Source: Bradyrhizobium genosp. L
GTDB lineage: Bacteria > Pseudomonadota > Alphaproteobacteria > Rhizobiales > Xanthobacteraceae
DNA: 64,000 nucleotides
Reading direction: 5' to 3'
Assembly: GCF_015624485.1 (NCBI RefSeq)
Contig: NZ_CP061378.1
Coordinates: forward strand, 5,642,001-5,706,000
In this document: positions 52,950-62,816 of the stretch, piece after piece
Layout of the letters: each line of letters starts with the position of its first letter
Position numbering within the stretch: the stretch's first letter is position 1
Program-made: the position numbers and the translations under genes
Notes under the pieces: model-generated
Databases searched by the model: none
Seen by the model: the letters and a program-made list of their open reading frames with translations, nothing else
What the model was told of the DNA's origin: nothing

Positions 52950-53831
52950 ATGAAAGCAGCGTTTCTTCCGGATCGGGGCGTGGTCAAAGTCTCTGGCGAG
53001 GACGCCCGCAACTTCCTCAATGGCCTGATCACGACCGACGTCGATGAGCTGCGCCCGGGGCTGGCCCGGTTCGGCGCGCTGCTGACGCCGCAGGGCAAGA
53101 TCATCGTCGACTTCCTGATCACCGAAATCCCGGCGGGCCATGGCGGCGGCTTCCTGATCGATGCGCCGCGTGCGCTCGCCAAGGGACTCGCCGACAAGCT
53201 CGGCTTCTACAAGCTGCGCGCCAAGGTCATGGTGGAAAATCTTTCCGAGAGCCTCGGCGTGCTGGCAGCCTGGGACGGCGAGCCTGCAGCGACGCCCGAT
53301 CTCGCCTTCGCCGATCCGCGCAACGCCGCGCTCGGCTGGCGCATCCTGATCCCGGAAGACCTCAAGCAAAAGCTCGCCGAACTGATCGGCGCCGATCTCG
53401 TCGACAGCGCGGCCTACGAGGCGCGTCGCATCGCGAGCGGCGTGCCGCGCGGCGGGCTCGATTTCATGTATGGCGACGCCTTCCCGCACGAGACCAACAT
53501 GGACCGCCTGCACGGCGTCGATTTCGACAAGGGCTGCTATGTCGGCCAGGAGGTGGTGTCGCGCATGCAGCACCGCGGCACGGCGCGCACCCGCACCGTG
53601 AAGGTCGTCCTCGACGGCCCCTCGCCCGAAGCAGGCGCTGCGATCCTGGCCGGCGACAAGCAGGTCGGGACCATGGGCTCGGCCGCGGGTGAGAGAGGCC
53701 TCGCGCTGGTCCGTATCGACCGCGTCGCCGACGCGCTGGATGCCGGCCTGGCGCTGACCGCCGGCGGGCTGTCGCTTCGCCTCGCCGACCCCGATGACAT
53801 CGGCAATCCACCCAAGAAGACCGTCGCATGA
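52950..53831 (+). CDS. ygfZ: YgfZ/GcvT-like folate-binding protein (Fe-S cluster repair)
   Basis: A 293-residue protein from ATG 52950. The signature KGCYVGQE lies in DFDKGCYVGQEVVSRMQHRG near residue 200. N-terminal FLPDRGVVKVSGEDARNFLNGLITTDVD and the folate-domain stretch GLARFGALLTPQGKIIVDFL also fit. YgfZ supports repair or assembly of [4Fe-4S] enzymes, including those using folates. Its end overlaps tag by four bases (ATGA). Confidence 0.92.
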   Translation: MKAAFLPDRGVVKVSGEDARNFLNGLITTDVDELRPGLARFGALLTPQGKIIVDFLITEIPAGHGGGFLIDAPRALAKGLADKLGFYKLRAKVMVENLSESLGVLAAWDGEPAATPDLAFADPRNAALGWRILIPEDLKQKLAELIGADLVDSAAYEARRIASGVPRGGLDFMYGDAFPHETNMDRLHGVDFDKGCYVGQEVVSRMQHRGTARTRTVKVVLDGPSPEAGAAILAGDKQVGTMGSAAGERGLALVRIDRVADALDAGLALTAGGLSLRLADPDDIGNPPKKTVA

Positions 53832-54454
53832 GCCGCACCGCGAAACAGCATCCCGACGGCAAGACGCGCTGCCCGTGGCCGGGCGAGGATCCCTTCTACG
53901 TCGCCTATCACGACAATGAATGGGGCGTGCCGGAGTATGACGACCGCGCGCTCTACGAAAAGCTGATCCTCGACGGTTTCCAGGCCGGCCTCTCCTGGAT
54001 CACGATCCTGCGCAAGCGCGAGAATTTCCGCAAAGCCTTCGACGATTTCCGGCCCGAAAAGATCGCACGCTACACCGACAAGAAGGTGCATGCGCTGATG
54101 AACGATGCCGGCATCGTGCGCAACCGCGCCAAGATCGAGGGCGCTGTGGCGAGCGCGAAGGGCTATCTGGAGATCATGGAGAAAGGCCCGGGCTTCTCGA
54201 AGTTCCTCTGGGACTTCGTCGACGGCAAGCCGAAGGTCAACCAGTTCAAGACCACCGCGAGCGTTCCGGCCTCGACGCCGGTGTCGATCAAGGTCTCCAA
54301 GGAGCTCGGCGCGCGCGGCTTCAAGTTCGTCGGCCCGACCATCGTCTACGCCTTCATGCAGGCGACCGGCATGGTCAACGATCATCTCGTCACCTGCTTT
54401 TGCCACGCGGCCTGCAGCGGCAAGCAACGCACGCCGCGGCTCAAGACGAAATGA
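53828..54454 (+). CDS. tag: DNA-3-methyladenine glycosylase I
   Basis: A 208-residue enzyme. The N-terminal CPWPGEDPFYVAYHDNEWGVPEYDD is diagnostic of Tag, with the family's zinc ligands Cys and His at both ends (C15, H28 and CFCH near 192). GFQAGLSWITILRKRENFRKAFDDF carries the helix-hairpin-helix part. It removes 3-methyladenine from alkylated DNA. The coupling ATGA on each side places it in the ygfZ-tag-HD operon. Confidence 0.95.
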   Translation: MSRTAKQHPDGKTRCPWPGEDPFYVAYHDNEWGVPEYDDRALYEKLILDGFQAGLSWITILRKRENFRKAFDDFRPEKIARYTDKKVHALMNDAGIVRNRAKIEGAVASAKGYLEIMEKGPGFSKFLWDFVDGKPKVNQFKTTASVPASTPVSIKVSKELGARGFKFVGPTIVYAFMQATGMVNDHLVTCFCHAACSGKQRTPRLKTK

Positions 54455-55059
54455 CCGCGCACAGATCGGCCGAGTCCGTCCGCGCCTGGCAGCGGATGCT
54501 GTCCGGGCGCCGGCTCGACCTGCTCGACCCCTCGCCGCTCGACATCGAGATATCAGACATCGCGCACGGACTGGCCCGGGTCGCGCGCTGGAATGGACAG
54601 ACCTCCGGTGCGCACATCTTCTCGGTGGCGCAGCACACGCTGCTGGTCGAAGCCGTGATGCGCCAGCAGACGCCGCGCATCGACGCGCGCTGCCGTCTTG
54701 CTGCGATGCTGCATGATGCACCGGAATACGTCATCGGCGACATGATCTCGCCGTTCAAGGCGGTGCTCGGCGGCGACTACAAGGTGGTGGAGAAGCGACT
54801 GCTGTCGGCGATCCATATCCGCTTCGGCCTGCCCGCGGTGCTGGCCGACGAGATCACGCAGCAGATCAAGGCGGCCGATCGCGGCGCGGCCTATCTCGAG
54901 GCGACGCGTCTGGCGGGGTTTTCGGAAAGCGAAGCCAAACGCCTGTTCGGCCGCGATCCCGGATTGCCGGAGGCGACCGAGCGCGACTATCTGACGCCGT
55001 GGACCGCGGCCAGGGCCGAGAAGCAGTTCCTCGAGCGCTTCAAGGCACTGCACGTGTAG
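54451..55059 (+). CDS. HD-domain phosphohydrolase (YfbR-like)
   Basis: A 202-residue protein starting at ATG 54451 within the tag stop. HD residues are visible in SVAQHTLLVEAVM, LAAMLHDAPEYVIGDM (HD pair) and later KAADRGAAYLEA with the last Asp. This fits 5'-deoxyribonucleotidases such as YfbR, which act on deoxynucleoside monophosphates. Co-expression with tag suggests nucleotide or DNA-damage clean-up. A GTGGGC repeat follows. Confidence 0.88.
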   Translation: MTAHRSAESVRAWQRMLSGRRLDLLDPSPLDIEISDIAHGLARVARWNGQTSGAHIFSVAQHTLLVEAVMRQQTPRIDARCRLAAMLHDAPEYVIGDMISPFKAVLGGDYKVVEKRLLSAIHIRFGLPAVLADEITQQIKAADRGAAYLEATRLAGFSESEAKRLFGRDPGLPEATERDYLTPWTAARAEKQFLERFKALHV

Positions 55060-55065
55060 TTTCGC

Positions 55066-55148
55066 AGGGTGGGCAAAAGCGAAGCGTGCCCACCCTCGCG
55101 AGCACGTCGAGAATGGTGGGCACGTCGCTTCGCGCCTTTGCCCACCCT
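55066..55148. repeat. GGGTGGGCA palindromic element after the HD gene
   Basis: AGGGTGGGCAAA pairs with TTTGCCCACCCT at the ends, with GCGTGCCCACC/GGTGGGCACG pairs inside. It is of the same type as 17397-17475. Confidence 0.75.
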
Positions 55149-55186
55149 ACGGCAGCGGCTATAGTGGCGGTAATCTGGGGAACCTC

Positions 55187-55693
55187 ATGCTCCACGTCTG
55201 CTCGCTCGCCGCGCTTCCCGACACGGTGCTCGCCACCGGCGCCAGCCATGTGCTCACCGTGATGGCCAATGTCGACCAGGTGCAACGGCCGCCATCGGTG
55301 CTGTCCGCCAATCATCTGAAAGTGTCGATGGACGACATCACCGAGGTCATGGACGGCTTCGTCGCGCCCAACGAAGCGCATATCGAGCAGGTGCTGGCGT
55401 TCGTGCGCGGCTGGGACCGTCGCGCGCCGATGGTGGTGCATTGCTACGCCGGCATCAGCCGTTCGACCGCGAGCGCGTTTGCCGCGGCGTGCGCGCTCAA
55501 TCCGCAACGCGATGAAGTGGCGATCGCGAGGCTGATCCGCGCGGCCTCGCCGATCGCTTCCCCAAACCGGCTGATCGTCAGCCTCGCCGACAAGGCGCTG
55601 GGGCGCGACGGCCGGATGCTGCGCGCGCTCGACGCCATGGGGCCTGGCAGCATGACCGTCGAGGGCCGCCCGTTCCGCATCGATCTGGAATAG
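55187..55693 (+). CDS. Tyrosine-phosphatase-like protein
   Basis: A 168-residue protein. The active-site loop HCYAGISRSTAS gives CX5R as C86-YAGIS-R92. Residues VLTVMANVDQVQRPP and LKVSMDDITEVMDG support the dual-specificity/protein tyrosine phosphatase fold; the general acid would be one of the Asp in VSMDDI. Short bacterial members regulate polysaccharide or stress pathways. It begins about 40 bases after the GGGTGGGCA element. Confidence 0.85.
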   Translation: MLHVCSLAALPDTVLATGASHVLTVMANVDQVQRPPSVLSANHLKVSMDDITEVMDGFVAPNEAHIEQVLAFVRGWDRRAPMVVHCYAGISRSTASAFAAACALNPQRDEVAIARLIRAASPIASPNRLIVSLADKALGRDGRMLRALDAMGPGSMTVEGRPFRIDLE

Positions 55694-55799
55694 CACGAAC
55701 GTGCCAGGCACGACGGCTTGAACTTCCGGTCTCCGAAAGTGCACATAGTAGATTGCGACGGGCGTCACGCAGGCTCCGGCGCGCTTTGCCGGAGGCCCA

Positions 55800-58493
55800 A
55801 TGTTCGATTCGCCGTTCGACTTCCTCACCCTGGTGATCGCGATCGCCGCGGTCATTTTCGCGCGCAAGGCGCTGGGGCAGATCGCAGCGCTGCAGCGCCG
55901 GCTGGAGACGATCGAGGCCGCGATGACGGCCGCCGCGCGGCCCGCTGCACCACCGCCGCTGGCACCGGCGCAGGAGTTCGAGCAGACGCCTCCGGCGGCG
56001 CCTTCCATCATGCAAATACCGCCACCACTACCCGAGACGGCCTCCATCGCGCCTGACACGCAGGCCGAGCCGGCCGCAAGCGCTTCGCCGCCACCATTGC
56101 CGCAACCGGCGCCAGGCTTCGAGGAAACTCTCGGCACCCGCTGGGTGGTGTGGATCGGCGGCCTGACGCTCGCGCTCGGCGGCTTCTTCATGGTGCGCTA
56201 CACGATCGAGGCCGGGCTGATCGGGCCCGGCGTGCGCATCATGCTCGGCGGCCTGTTCGCGCTGGCGCTGCTTGCGGCCGGCGAATGGAGCCGGCGCAAA
56301 GAGAACATCTCGAACGTCGCGGCGCTGCCGATCGCCAACATTCCGGCGATCCTCACCGCCGCCGGCACCGCGGTGGCGTTCGCCACCGTCTATGCGGCCT
56401 ACGCGCTGTACGATTTCCTGGTGCCCGCCACCGCCTTCATCCTGCTCGGCCTGGTCGCGCTCGGCACGCTGGCAGCCGCGCTGCTGCACGGGCCGGCGCT
56501 GGCCGGGCTCGGCATCGTCGGCGCCTTCGTCACGCCGATCCTGGTCTCGTCGGACAAGCCCGACTTCTGGTCGCTCTACATCTATCTTGCGATCGTGACG
56601 GCGGCCTCGTTCGCCCTCGCGCGTATCCGGCTGTGGCGCTGGCTTGCGGTCACCACGATCGCCTTCGCGCTGCTGTGGACCTTCCCCTGCCTGCAATGCG
56701 GCGAGGGGATGATCGCGCCGCACGCCTTCCACGTCATCGCGGGCTTCGTGCTGGCCGCGCTGCTGGTGGTCTGCGGCTTCATGTTCGGCCCCGACGGCGA
56801 TAGCGAGGAGATCGAACCGATCTCATCGGGCTCGCTCGCGGCCTACCTCCTCGGCGCTGTCCTGATCGTGCTGAACAGTGCGCACGCCGACACCGCGATG
56901 GTCAGCTTCGCACTGCTGATCGCCGGCACCCTGGTCGTCGCCTGGCGCGCACCGGCCGCCACGGGCGCGATCGGCGCCGCGTCCGCCTTCGTCTTCATCG
57001 TGTTCGGGGAATGGGCGGTGCGCAGCAATCCCGACATGCTGGTGCTGCCCGGCGGCGCGATCCCGGGGATCGGGCCGTCGCCGACCGATGGTTCGGTCAC
57101 GTTGCATCTCGTGACGGCGGCGATTTTCGCCGCGGCATTCGGCATCGCCGGCTTCCTCGCGCAACTCCGTTTTGCGACGACGAAGATCACCGCGACCTGG
57201 GCCGCCGCGGCCGTCTTCACGCCTGTCGCGCTGCTGGTCACGCTTTACGCGCGCATCGCGCATCTGGACCGTTCGATCCCGTTCGCGATGACAGCCGTGC
57301 TGCTTGCTGCGGCCTATGCGGCCGCGACCGAGGCGCTGACGCGGCGCGGCGAACGGCCGGAACTGTCGCCCTCGATCGCGCTGTCCGCGACCGGCGCGCT
57401 CGCCTCGCTGGCGCTGGCACTCACCTTCGCGCTCGACAGGGGCTGGCTCACCATCGCGCTGGCGCTGGTCGCGATGGGCACGGCGTGGCTGTCGGTGCAA
57501 CGGCCGATCCCGTTCCTGCGCTGGCTCGCGGCGATCCTGGCCGGCATCGTGGTGCTGCGCATCGGCTACGAGCCGCGGATCGCCGGCGACGCCGTTGGCA
57601 CCACGCCGATCTTCAACTGGCTGTTGTGGGGCTATGGCGTGCCGGCGCTGTCGTTCTGGGCGGGAAGCGCTTTCCTTCGCCGCAATGGCGACGACGTCCC
57701 GCTGCGGACGGTCGAGTCCGCCGCGATCCTGTTCACCGTGCTGCTCGCCTTCATGGAGATCCGTCACGCCGTCAATGGCGGCGACGTCTACCGCGGCACC
57801 GCCGGGCTGACCGAGGTCGCGCTGCAGGTCGCCGTGGCGCTTGCGATGGCGATCGGGCTGGAGCGTTTACGGCTGCGCAGCGGCAGCGTCGTCCACAATG
57901 TCGGCGCAGTGCTGCTGACCGTCTTCGCGGGACTTGCCGGGCTGTTCGGATTGTTCGGGCTGGAGAACCCGATGCTGTGGCCGGAGAATGTCGGCGGCGG
58001 CTTCATCAACCTGCTGCTGCTCGGCTATGCACTGCCGGCCGTGCTGGCGCTGCTGCTATCCTACGCGGTGGCGGGCCATCGCCCCGCCAGCTACGGCAAT
58101 ACGATCGCGGCGGGCGCGCTGATCCTCGCGCTGGCCTATGTCAGCTTCGAGATCCGCCGGCTCTATCACGGACCGGCGCTGACGTTTGGCGCGACCACGG
58201 ATGCGGAGCAGTACACCTATTCGATCGCCTGGCTGATGTTCGGCGTCGTGCTGCTCGGCATCGGCATTCTGGTCAACTCGCAGCGGGCGCGGCTCGCCTC
58301 CGCCGCAGTGATCGGCTTGACGATCGCCAAGGCATTCCTGATCGACATGTCGGCGCTGACCGGCGTCTACCGCGCGCTGTCGTTCATGGGCCTCGGCATC
58401 GTACTGGTGGCGATCGGCTGGCTATATCAGCGCATCCTGTTCCGCAGGCAGGCCCCGCCGGCGCCGCCCCCGGTCCCGCAGGCCGGGGCATAG
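55800..58493 (+). CDS. DUF2339 giant membrane protein
   Basis: An 897-residue protein. An N-terminal helix (FLTLVIAIAAVIFARKAL) and coiled-coil-like QIAALQRRLETIEAAM are followed by a Pro/Ala linker, then roughly 25 membrane helices to the end. The opening LGTRWVVWIGGLTLALGGFFMVRYTIEAGLIGPGVRIMLGGLFALALL is the DUF2339 landmark. Large families of such proteins occur in many proteobacteria, function unknown. No partner gene is evident; the chemoreceptor gene converges with a five-base gap. Confidence 0.88.
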   Translation: MFDSPFDFLTLVIAIAAVIFARKALGQIAALQRRLETIEAAMTAAARPAAPPPLAPAQEFEQTPPAAPSIMQIPPPLPETASIAPDTQAEPAASASPPPLPQPAPGFEETLGTRWVVWIGGLTLALGGFFMVRYTIEAGLIGPGVRIMLGGLFALALLAAGEWSRRKENISNVAALPIANIPAILTAAGTAVAFATVYAAYALYDFLVPATAFILLGLVALGTLAAALLHGPALAGLGIVGAFVTPILVSSDKPDFWSLYIYLAIVTAASFALARIRLWRWLAVTTIAFALLWTFPCLQCGEGMIAPHAFHVIAGFVLAALLVVCGFMFGPDGDSEEIEPISSGSLAAYLLGAVLIVLNSAHADTAMVSFALLIAGTLVVAWRAPAATGAIGAASAFVFIVFGEWAVRSNPDMLVLPGGAIPGIGPSPTDGSVTLHLVTAAIFAAAFGIAGFLAQLRFATTKITATWAAAAVFTPVALLVTLYARIAHLDRSIPFAMTAVLLAAAYAAATEALTRRGERPELSPSIALSATGALASLALALTFALDRGWLTIALALVAMGTAWLSVQRPIPFLRWLAAILAGIVVLRIGYEPRIAGDAVGTTPIFNWLLWGYGVPALSFWAGSAFLRRNGDDVPLRTVESAAILFTVLLAFMEIRHAVNGGDVYRGTAGLTEVALQVAVALAMAIGLERLRLRSGSVVHNVGAVLLTVFAGLAGLFGLFGLENPMLWPENVGGGFINLLLLGYALPAVLALLLSYAVAGHRPASYGNTIAAGALILALAYVSFEIRRLYHGPALTFGATTDAEQYTYSIAWLMFGVVLLGIGILVNSQRARLASAAVIGLTIAKAFLIDMSALTGVYRALSFMGLGIVLVAIGWLYQRILFRRQAPPAPPPVPQAGA

Positions 58494-58498
58494 CAGAT

Positions 58499-60469
58499 TC
58501 ACGCCGCCCGGATTCCGTCGAGGAAGCGGGCGAGCTCGAGCTTCAGGCGGCTGCTGTCGCGCGACAGCAGCTGCGCGGATGCATGGACCTGCGCGGACGC
58601 CGCGCCGGTCTCTCCCGCCCCGCGCTGCACCTCCGCGATATTGCCGCTGACCTGCATGGTGCCTTGCGCGGCGTGCTGAATGTTGCGCGAGATCTCCTGG
58701 GTCGCGGCACCCTGCTCTTCCACCGCCGCGGCGATGGTCGAGGAGATCTCCGACATGCGGCCGATGGTGTCGCCGATCTCCTTGATCGCCAGCACCGAGT
58801 CCTGGGTCGCGGCCTGGATGCCGCCGATCTGCTGGCTGATCTCGCCGGTCGCCTTCGCGGTCTGGTCGGCGAGCGCCTTGACCTCGGCGGCGACCACCGC
58901 AAAGCCGCGGCCGGCCTCGCCGGCGCGGGCCGCCTCGATCGTGGCGTTGAGCGCCAGCAGATTGGTTTGTCCCGCGATCGTATTGATCAGCTCGACGACG
59001 TCGCCGATGCGCGCAGCCGCCTTCGACAATTCGCTGACGCGACGGTTGGTCTTCTGCGCCTGCCCGACGGCCTCGTCGGCCACGCGGGAGGATTCCTGCA
59101 CCTGGCGGCTGATCTCGTTGATCGACGAGGTCATCTCCTCGCTCGCGGACGACACCGACTGCACGTTGGTCGACGCCTCCTCGGAGGCCGCGGCAACGAC
59201 AGTCGCGAGTTCTTGCGATCGCTCGGTCGACCGCGACAGCGTGTTGGCTGACGCTTCGAGCTCGGCGGCCGAGGACGACACGGTCGCGATGATCTCGCCG
59301 ACCGCGCCTTCGAAAGCTGTGGCGAGCTCGCGCATATCGGTCTTGCGCTGTTGCTCCTGACGCCGTTCGGTCGCGACTTGCTCGGCGCGCAGCCGATCCG
59401 CCTCGATCATGTTGATCTTGAACACGTCGACCGCACCGGCCATTTCGCCGATCTCATCGCGGCGGCCGAGGCCGGGAATCGCGATCCCGACATCGCCCCC
59501 GGCGAGCCGCGTCATCGCCCCGATCATGCCGGCCAGCGCGTTCGAGATCGACCGGCCGATCAGGAACGACAGACCGAGCACGAACAGCACGGCGACCGCA
59601 AACGCCACCAGCATCCATATGCCGGTCTGCTCGCGGATCGCGGCTTCTTCAGGATCGGCCCGGCGGTGCAGGCGTTCGACACCGTCGCCGACCTCCGCCA
59701 TCAGCGGCTCCAGCGCGCGGAACGTCTTCATCATGCCGGCGTCGTAGCCTGCGGCCTGCTGTGCCGTCTCGGCCCAGGCCATGAAGTCCTTCTGGTATGT
59801 TTCGAACTTGGCGTTGATCTCATCCATGGTGGCGGACGGAATCGCGACGAACGACAGCGCGCTGGCGAACTCGTCGGCCGACTTCTTCAGCTCGGCGATG
59901 TATTTCGGGTCGCGCCGCAGCATGAAGTCCTTTTCGTTCCGCCGCATCATCAGCATCCAGGTCATCAGGCGCGGATCATCGACCTGCTTGACCTTCGCCT
60001 CGATGTCGTGGACCGCCGTGCGCAGCGAGCCGGCCAGGCCTGCATTCTCGTTCAGGCCGAGCCTGGTTTCGGCAGCCACCAACGCTGTGAAGTCGGCGAC
60101 ATAGGCCTTGAAGCCGTCGCGGGCGCGTACGGTCCTGTCGAGCAGATCGGTCATGCCGCCGGCACGCATCAGCGTCTGCAGACGCTCGAAGTCGCGATCG
60201 ATCGCGACCACCAGTTGGGCATGCGCCTTGGCATAGGACTCGTCGTGCCGCTGCTGAAAGTTCTTCTCGTTCCTGCGCGCCTCGAGCATCTCGATCGAGA
60301 TCTGCTTGTTGAGCTCCGAGATCGCCCGACCGTTATTGGCGACGGCGCGCGCGGCATCCTGCCACCGGCTGCCGACTTGATAGATCGTGCCGCAGGCAAG
60401 CAGGCCGAGAAGCCCCGCCGCGCCGATGGCCATGACCTTGTGCGTGAGACGGATGGAAATGCCGGGCAT
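58499..60469 (-). CDS. Methyl-accepting chemotaxis protein with a HBM-type sensor domain
   Basis: A 656-residue transducer. Membrane helices at about 12-30 and 285-305 enclose a helical periplasmic domain carrying the HBM signature [16 protein letters not shown], a dual-module organic acid sensor. HAMP and then a full cytoplasmic signalling domain follow, with the hairpin [36 protein letters not shown] at about residues 540-575. It would couple to CheA/CheW in chemotaxis. The ligand is unknown. No che genes are nearby. Confidence 0.93.
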   Translation of the reverse strand: MPGISIRLTHKVMAIGAAGLLGLLACGTIYQVGSRWQDAARAVANNGRAISELNKQISIEMLEARRNEKNFQQRHDESYAKAHAQLVVAIDRDFERLQTLMRAGGMTDLLDRTVRARDGFKAYVADFTALVAAETRLGLNENAGLAGSLRTAVHDIEAKVKQVDDPRLMTWMLMMRRNEKDFMLRRDPKYIAELKKSADEFASALSFVAIPSATMDEINAKFETYQKDFMAWAETAQQAAGYDAGMMKTFRALEPLMAEVGDGVERLHRRADPEEAAIREQTGIWMLVAFAVAVLFVLGLSFLIGRSISNALAGMIGAMTRLAGGDVGIAIPGLGRRDEIGEMAGAVDVFKINMIEADRLRAEQVATERRQEQQRKTDMRELATAFEGAVGEIIATVSSSAAELEASANTLSRSTERSQELATVVAAASEEASTNVQSVSSASEEMTSSINEISRQVQESSRVADEAVGQAQKTNRRVSELSKAAARIGDVVELINTIAGQTNLLALNATIEAARAGEAGRGFAVVAAEVKALADQTAKATGEISQQIGGIQAATQDSVLAIKEIGDTIGRMSEISSTIAAAVEEQGAATQEISRNIQHAAQGTMQVSGNIAEVQRGAGETGAASAQVHASAQLLSRDSSRLKLELARFLDGIRAA

Positions 60470-60663
60470 GAATATGTCCTGATGGCTTACATGTCCGAAA
60501 CCGGACCGAGCAAATGCATAGCTATCAGGTGAATTTAGCCGGTTCGCTTTTATGCTTCGTTAACTGTGCCTGCTGGCGGGAATAGTGCCGGACGGCGGGA
60601 CGCAGCGCAGCGCGGCGGTACGGCCGCGCTCACGCGTGAGGCAGAAGTCTCGCACCGCTCCAT

Positions 60664-60897
60664 TCAGTCGACGGACTCCGCGACCAGGCGAATCCTGAAC
60701 ACGGGCTTCTTGCCCTCGTCGAGCAGCTCCATGTGCCACTCGCTGTTCTGCTTGAGATTGCGCGAAATGCTGCCGAGGAAATTGCCGCAGACCTTCGTCA
60801 TCTCGGCCCATGCGACATCGCGGTTCTCGAACTCCGTCGGATGGTCCGACGCGCCAGCGTAATCGCCGTCACTGATACGAAAAAAATATTGCGCCAT
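60664..60897 (-). CDS. DUF6894 small protein
   Basis: A 77-residue protein from ATG 60897; ATG 60909 is a possible earlier start. MAQYFFRISDGDYAG and EFENRDVAWAEMTKVCG, LLDEGKKPVFRIRL fit DUF6894, a short family common in Bradyrhizobium and relatives. Function unknown; likely cytoplasmic. Confidence 0.75.
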   Translation of the reverse strand: MAQYFFRISDGDYAGASDHPTEFENRDVAWAEMTKVCGNFLGSISRNLKQNSEWHMELLDEGKKPVFRIRLVAESVD

Positions 60898-61021
60898 ATC
60901 TGTACTCAAAAGCGTGTCCCCACGTTCGGTGAACGTAGGCTATTGAGTAGCCACCGGCGTAAACGCCGCCATCCGTATGACTACGGCTTGGCGGCCCGCG
61001 ACAGATTAAAAATTTGTGGCG

Positions 61022-61600
61022 TTAGTCTGTCGAGCGCCGCAATTCCGGCGCGCTCTCGACCTTGGCAGGCTCGGCCTTGACCGGCTCGAGCTTGGAGCTT
61101 TCGACCCGCGGCGTCTCGACCCGCGCGACCTCGGGCGGCGAAGCGTCCGCCGAGCGGGTGCGCGGACGCAGCGAGCGCGGGCGCGCCACTGCGCGGGCCA
61201 TCAGCATCTGCTGACCGCCCTGGTGATGGAATTCGCAATAGGCGAAGCCCATGCCGGAGACCGAGCCGCGGAACGAGACTTCGTCGTGCTTGTCGAGGTT
61301 GAAGCAGGGCTCGAACGGCAAGCCCTTGAGCGAGGCGCACACGCTCTGGCCGCGGATCTGCAGCGTATTGCCGGGCAGGCGCACATGGCGGATCGGGCCG
61401 GAGCCGGAGAACTGGATCGAGCCCGCTGCGCCCATGTCGTCGAGGATGCGGCCGGCGCCGCGGGTGCCATCGAAACAGGTGAAAGCGAACACCTTGCCGG
61501 CGACGAATCTGCGGGCCTCGTCGGCGTTCATCATGCCTGCGAATGCCGGTACGACCATTGCTCCGGCCGTGACGGCTCCCAACACAAAACGCGCAAGCAT
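61022..61600 (-). CDS. Secreted hypothetical protein
   Basis: A 192-residue protein from ATG 61600, behind GTGGAGT. Signal peptide MLARFVLGAVTAGAMVVPAFAG. The mature part has FVAGKVFAFTCFDGTRGAGRILDDMGAAGSIQFSGSGPIRHVRLPGNTLQIRGQSVCASL, FEPCFNLDKHDEVSFRGSVSGMGFAYCEF, with several cysteines. From about residue 145 it is Arg/Pro/Glu/Lys rich and repetitive. No family recognised, though the core resembles small periplasmic ligand-binding proteins. Confidence 0.65.
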   Translation of the reverse strand: MLARFVLGAVTAGAMVVPAFAGMMNADEARRFVAGKVFAFTCFDGTRGAGRILDDMGAAGSIQFSGSGPIRHVRLPGNTLQIRGQSVCASLKGLPFEPCFNLDKHDEVSFRGSVSGMGFAYCEFHHQGGQQMLMARAVARPRSLRPRTRSADASPPEVARVETPRVESSKLEPVKAEPAKVESAPELRRSTD

Positions 61601-61786
61601 GCAGCTACTCCACTCTACGAGCGCGGGCTCGGCTCCTTGTTCGAGCATGATCTTCGAGCAGGCGCCCTTCACGTCTGCATGAGGCAAACCGGCCTCCCGG
61701 ATCACGCCGCAAGCGTCTTTACCCGCTGCTTACCATACTAACCGTGGCAACATTGGAGCAGCTTGGTTGGTAAAGTCTGAACGTCC

Positions 61787-62773
61787 TCAGACTATTTTTA
61801 CCACGATCCGGCCGCGGACCTGGCCGCCGAGGATTTTCGCGCCATAGCCGATGACCTCGTCGATTGCGATTTCATGAGTGATATCAGCCAGTTTTGCCTT
61901 ATCCAGGTCACTGGCCAGACGCTGCCAGGCGACCCTGCGCAACGCAATCGGGCACATCACCGAATCGATACCGAGAAGGCACACCCCGCGCAAAATGAAG
62001 GGCGCGACCGACGACGGCAGGTCCATACCGGCCGCCAGGCCGCAGGCCGCGATGGCGCCGCCATACCTGGTCATCGACAGCAGATTGGCGAGCGTGGTCG
62101 ACCCGACGCTGTCGACGCCACCGGCCCAGCGCTCCTTGGCGAGCGGCTTGGCGGGGCCTGAAAGCTCGGCGCGGTCGATCACCTCGGCAGCGCCGAGGCC
62201 CTTCAGATAATCCGCCTCCGCGGCGCGGCCGGTCGAGGCGATGACGTGGTAGCCGAGCTTCGACAGCACGGCGATCGCGACCGAGCCGACGCCGCCCGCG
62301 GCGCCCGTCACCACGACCGGACCGCTGTTCGGCGTCACGCCCTGCTTTTCCAGCGCCAGCACCGAGAGCATCGCGGTGTAGCCGGCGGTGCCGATCGCCA
62401 TGGCGTCGCGGGCCGAGATCCCGTCGGGCAGCCGCACCAGCCAGTCGCCCTTGACGCGGGCCTTCTCGGCATAGGCCCCGAGATGGGTTTCGCCCATGCC
62501 CCAGCCGTTGCAGACCACCTTGTCGCCCGCTTTCCAGTCGGGATGGCTGGATTGCTCGACCGTGCCGGCGAAATCGATGCCGGCGATCATCGGGAACCGG
62601 CGCACCACCGGCGCCTTGCCGGTCAGCGCGAGGCCGTCCTTGTAGTTCAGCGTCGACCACTCGACACGGACGGTGACATCGCCGTCCATCAGTTCGGCGT
62701 CGTCGAACTGCGTGAGCGCGGCGGTGGTACCTTTGTCCGCCTTGTCGATCCTGATCGCCTTGAAATTTGCCAC
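61787..62773 (-). CDS. acuI: Acrylyl-CoA reductase AcuI/YhdH-like
   Basis: A 328-residue member of the medium-chain dehydrogenase family without structural zinc cysteines. [57 protein letters not shown] is typical of AcuI/Yhd[29 protein letters not shown] is the NADPH site. It reduces acryloyl-CoA to propionyl-CoA. Adjacent genes (an MFS transporter and an exported protein) do not prove a DMSP or acrylate pathway. Confidence 0.9.
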   Translation of the reverse strand: MANFKAIRIDKADKGTTAALTQFDDAELMDGDVTVRVEWSTLNYKDGLALTGKAPVVRRFPMIAGIDFAGTVEQSSHPDWKAGDKVVCNGWGMGETHLGAYAEKARVKGDWLVRLPDGISARDAMAIGTAGYTAMLSVLALEKQGVTPNSGPVVVTGAAGGVGSVAIAVLSKLGYHVIASTGRAAEADYLKGLGAAEVIDRAELSGPAKPLAKERWAGGVDSVGSTTLANLLSMTRYGGAIAACGLAAGMDLPSSVAPFILRGVCLLGIDSVMCPIALRRVAWQRLASDLDKAKLADITHEIAIDEVIGYGAKILGGQVRGRIVVKIV

Positions 62774-62816
62774 GATGCGCGCTCCCTAAAGTCTGGTCTC
62801 GGGATTGTTTATCCCA

